The notes beneath the pieces were generated by a model. The model had not been told where the DNA came from, made no database searches, and saw only the letters and a list, made by a program, of their open reading frames with translations. A program made the position numbers and the translations under genes. A stretch of DNA of 64,000 nt, from NCBI RefSeq assembly GCF_026168555.1, contig NZ_CP092471.1, forward strand, positions 1,312,501 to 1,376,500, given 5' to 3'. Shown here one piece after another: positions 61,673-64,000 of the stretch. The DNA comes from Qipengyuania spongiae (GTDB lineage: Bacteria; Pseudomonadota; Alphaproteobacteria; Sphingomonadales; Sphingomonadaceae). How positions within the stretch are numbered: the first letter of the stretch is position 1; every line of letters begins with the position of its first letter.

Positions 61673-63367
61673 TCAGTCTTTCATGTCCATCATGCCTGAC
61701 GCGGTGGTGGGCACGCCATGCTTCTTGCGGATGAGATCGTAGGCGATCGCCTTCAGGATCGACACGGTCATCAGCCCTACGACGAAGGAAAACGGCAGGG
61801 CGCCGATGATCATGGTGATGCGGATCGCCTCGATCCCGCCGATCACCAGCATGCTTCCCACGACCAGTGACAACGCCGCCGCCCAGAACAGCACGTGGCG
61901 GGCATGCTCGCCCTCGGTATCGCCGGCGCCGTTGATCGTGTTGATGATCAGTATCGCGCTGTCGGTCGAGGTCACCAGATAGGTCAGCAGCAACACCACG
62001 ATCAGACCGGAAACCATGCCGGCCAAACCGGGGTCGAGCATCACCGCGATCGTCGCGTAAAGCTGATCCGAAATATCGGTCGCCAGGATCGATCCGCCCG
62101 CTACGCCGCTCAGTTCGAGCGCGATCGCGGTGCCTCCGAGCAGGGTCATCCACACGAAGCAGACAAGCGAGGGGACGAGCACCACGCCGAGCACGTATTC
62201 GCGGATCGTGCGCCCCCGCGAGATGCGCGCGATGAACATTCCGACGAAAGGGGCGAAGGCGATCCACCAGGCCCAGTAGAACGCCGTCCAGTCGAGCTGC
62301 CAGCGGACCAATTGCTCTCCAAAGGGCGCATCCTCCGCGAACAGAGTGAGCGAAAGCGGCAGGAAACCGCCGAGATAGCCGACGAGACCGCGCCCGAGCA
62401 GTTCGAGCGCGAACAGGCCCGAGCCGGCGACCGCGAACAGCAGCAGAAGCAGGAAGGAGAGGCCCAGATTGAGGTTGGACAGCCATTTGATCCCTTTGCC
62501 CACTCCCGACAGCGCGCTGAGCGTCGAGGCGCCGACTAGGACCGATAGGGCCAGTATGATCGCCGGGATCGACGAGGAGCCATCGGCATCGAGCAGCCAG
62601 TCACCGAGACCGATCCGCGCCAGACCGACGACGAACTGCTCGACGCCGAGGCCCATGGTGACCGCCACGCCGAGAATCGTCGCGACCACGGCGAAGATAT
62701 CGACCAGATGCCCGGCCGGGCCCGACATCGCCCGGCCGAAGATCGGCGTCAGCGCCGACCGGATGGTGAGCGGCAGGTTGCGCCGAAACGCGACGTAGCC
62801 GATCGCGAGCCCGACCAGCGCATAGGTCCCCCATGCGGCAAAACCCCAGTGGAGGAAGGTATAGAGATAGGCGGACCGCACCGCCTCTGGGGAACGCGGT
62901 TCGGCGAGCCCGCGGATGATCTGCGGATTGTCCGAGAAATGCGCGAGCGGTTCGCCCACCGAATAGGTCAGGAGGCCGATCCCGATCCCGGCTCCGAACA
63001 GCATCGCGAACCACGAGAGGCGCGAGAATTCGGGCTTTTCGCCCGGATTGCCGATCCGCAGGCTCCCGGTCGCAGGCACGATGGCGAGCAGTCCGCAGAC
63101 CGCAATCAGCGCGGCGACAAGATAGACGTACCAGCCGGCAAAGGAGGAGATGAGCGTGGAATTGGCGCGCGTCAGCGTCTCGTTGGCGCTGACCGGAAAG
63201 AAGATCGCCCACAGTATAATCAGCGAAACGATGATCTTGGCGGGGATCGTCACCTGCCGGCTGAAGCCGTCGTAAAAGCCGCGCTTTGCGGTCCTGATCG
63301 GCAGTTCGACCAAGGGTGGGGCGATGCGCCGTTTTTTCTCCGATGGCATGTCAGTCTCGCTGTTCAT
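61673..63367 (-). CDS. BCCT family transporter
   Basis: The 564-residue protein has 12 membrane helices and the BCCT signature WTAFYWAWWIAFAPFVGMFIARISRGRTIREY, with GAGIGIGLLTYSVGEPLAHF (GIGIG/GAG region) earlier. BCCT carriers import betaine, choline, carnitine or DMSP, coupled to Na+ or H+. Two ATGs (63367 and 63349) are plausible; I took the first. Paired with NhaA and CaxA nearby it fits osmotic adaptation, but a shared regulon is only inferred. Confidence 0.9.
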   Translation of the reverse strand: MNSETDMPSEKKRRIAPPLVELPIRTAKRGFYDGFSRQVTIPAKIIVSLIILWAIFFPVSANETLTRANSTLISSFAGWYVYLVAALIAVCGLLAIVPATGSLRIGNPGEKPEFSRLSWFAMLFGAGIGIGLLTYSVGEPLAHFSDNPQIIRGLAEPRSPEAVRSAYLYTFLHWGFAAWGTYALVGLAIGYVAFRRNLPLTIRSALTPIFGRAMSGPAGHLVDIFAVVATILGVAVTMGLGVEQFVVGLARIGLGDWLLDADGSSSIPAIILALSVLVGASTLSALSGVGKGIKWLSNLNLGLSFLLLLLFAVAGSGLFALELLGRGLVGYLGGFLPLSLTLFAEDAPFGEQLVRWQLDWTAFYWAWWIAFAPFVGMFIARISRGRTIREYVLGVVLVPSLVCFVWMTLLGGTAIALELSGVAGGSILATDISDQLYATIAVMLDPGLAGMVSGLIVVLLLTYLVTSTDSAILIINTINGAGDTEGEHARHVLFWAAALSLVVGSMLVIGGIEAIRITMIIGALPFSFVVGLMTVSILKAIAYDLIRKKHGVPTTASGMMDMKD

Positions 63368-63445
63368 ACGGCCCAAGGTTCGGGCGAACAGTGGGAAAGG
63401 TCTCACGCTCTCAATAGCTATCTGACGCGATAGATCAAATTGGGG

Positions 63446-63463
63446 GCCCGCCACAGCGCGGGC
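63446..63463 (-). terminator. Weak terminator-like hairpin after bioA
   Basis: GCCCGC and GCGGGC pair around a 6-nt loop; on the minus strand CCCCAATTT follows. It lies between the bioA stop and the BCCT start. Confidence 0.3.
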
Positions 63464-63490
63464 GTGAGATCCTATGTCAGACGATTGATT

Positions 63491-64000
63491 TCAGGTTGAA
63501 CGTTCGACGATCTCGCACACCTCCCGCACTGTCGCGAATACCGCATCCAGTTGGTCCGACGTCGTGCAATAAGGCGGCATGACGTAGACGGTGTTGCCAA
63601 GCGGTCGCAGAAGCACGTCGCGCTCGCGGAACATGGCCAGCATCCGGGGGGCGAGATCGGAGAGATATCCTTGCGCATCTCCCACGTCGAAGGCCGCGAT
63701 CGTGCCGATCCGGCGGGGGTTGCGGATGAGGGGGTGGCGGGCGAGGTCCGCGAGGCGCGCCGCCTGCCGCTCGGCGAGCAGGGCGATCCGCTCGGCGACC
63801 GGCTCCTCGCGCCAGATGTCGAGATTGGCGCAGGCCGCCGCGCAGGCGATGGGGTTGGCGGTGTAGCTGGAGGAGTGGAAGAACATGCGCGAGCGGTCGG
63901 GCGCATAATGCGCCTGGTATACCGCCTCGCTCGCCATGGTGACGGCGAGCGGGATCGCGCCGCCGGTGAGGCCCTTGGAGAGGCAGAGGATGTCGGGCTC
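63491..64000 (-). CDS. bioA: Adenosylmethionine-8-amino-7-oxononanoate aminotransferase, C-terminal part (partial)
   Basis: The frame is open to the right edge; 169 codons are visible. It starts at the PLP Lys motif (DILCLSKGLTGG), continues with MFFHSSSYTANPIACAAA and ends with GNTVYVMPPYCTT, all typical of BioA, which transfers the amino group of SAM to KAPA in biotin synthesis. The N-terminal half is outside the window. Other bio genes are not visible. Confidence 0.88.
   Translation of the reverse strand, partial: EPDILCLSKGLTGGAIPLAVTMASEAVYQAHYAPDRSRMFFHSSSYTANPIACAAACANLDIWREEPVAERIALLAERQAARLADLARHPLIRNPRRIGTIAAFDVGDAQGYLSDLAPRMLAMFRERDVLLRPLGNTVYVMPPYCTTSDQLDAVFATVREVCEIVERST

Overview
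This 64 kb window is a GC-rich, densely coded bacterial chromosome segment. It shows no phage, insertion-sequence, CRISPR, rRNA or tRNA signature. Family content and order (hisBHAFE-hit, ybgC-tolQRAB-pal, an SspB adaptor, an Rsh enzyme, a single-domain HisB, small DUF4287/DUF3008/DUF3140/DUF2945 proteins, many GTG/TTG starts, CGGGG-type lipoproteins, and one copy of a repeat typical of sphingomonads) suggests an alphaproteobacterium of the Sphingomonadales, probably Erythrobacteraceae. That placement is inference from gene content; no search was run.

Layout. 1-9.3 kb: the 3' end of thiC, then small stress and envelope genes (DUF4287, PPOX-fold stress protein, PRC-barrel lipoprotein, hibernation factor, fasciclin lipoprotein, COG3650, DUF962, S41 protease, PEBP, SWIB, DoxX, DUF3253), a tightly coupled DUF2945-DUF3008-DUF3140 operon, and dapD. 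9.4-20.9 kb: an S8 protease autotransporter, then two divergent clusters of lipid/hydroxy-acid catabolism genes: minus strand MFS, acyl-CoA dehydrogenase, Zn alcohol dehydrogenase and APH-type kinase; plus strand acyl-CoA dehydrogenase, PH-like protein, acyl-CoA dehydrogenase and SDR. 20.9-31.5 kb: gmk, sspB, histidine biosynthesis, Tol-Pal and a J-domain protein. 31.5-46.8 kb: a PLP Cys/Met enzyme coupled to an ATP-grasp ligase, a lipoprotein gene with a frameshift in a homopolymer, infC, pdeM, hemF, an M1 peptidase, an I78 inhibitor-like lipoprotein, a trypsin-like autotransporter, rsh and a cyclophilin-like protein.

46.8-56.7 kb: a complete branched-chain amino-acid operon, ilvD-ilvC-ilvB-ilvM-leuA-leuC-leuD-leuB. 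It is preceded by an unlisted 38-codon leader peptide with ten consecutive Leu/Val/Ile codons, an antiterminator and a terminator: a textbook-style attenuator not captured by ordinary gene finding. 56.8-64 kb: ion and solute transporters (NhaA, Ca/Na exchanger, SLC13-type permease, BCCT), a flavodoxin-like protein and the 3' part of bioA.

The strongest observations concern post-transcriptional control: the ilv/leu attenuator with a perfect 25-bp tandem duplication just upstream, an AUA start codon for infC, a Shine-Dalgarno-sequestering hairpin with a competing stem before the PLP enzyme gene, and a chain of overlapping mini-ORFs leading into nhaA. No clearly undescribed multi-gene system is visible. 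The best candidates for new biology are the kinase/acyl-CoA dehydrogenase locus, the three-gene DUF operon and these RNA leaders.
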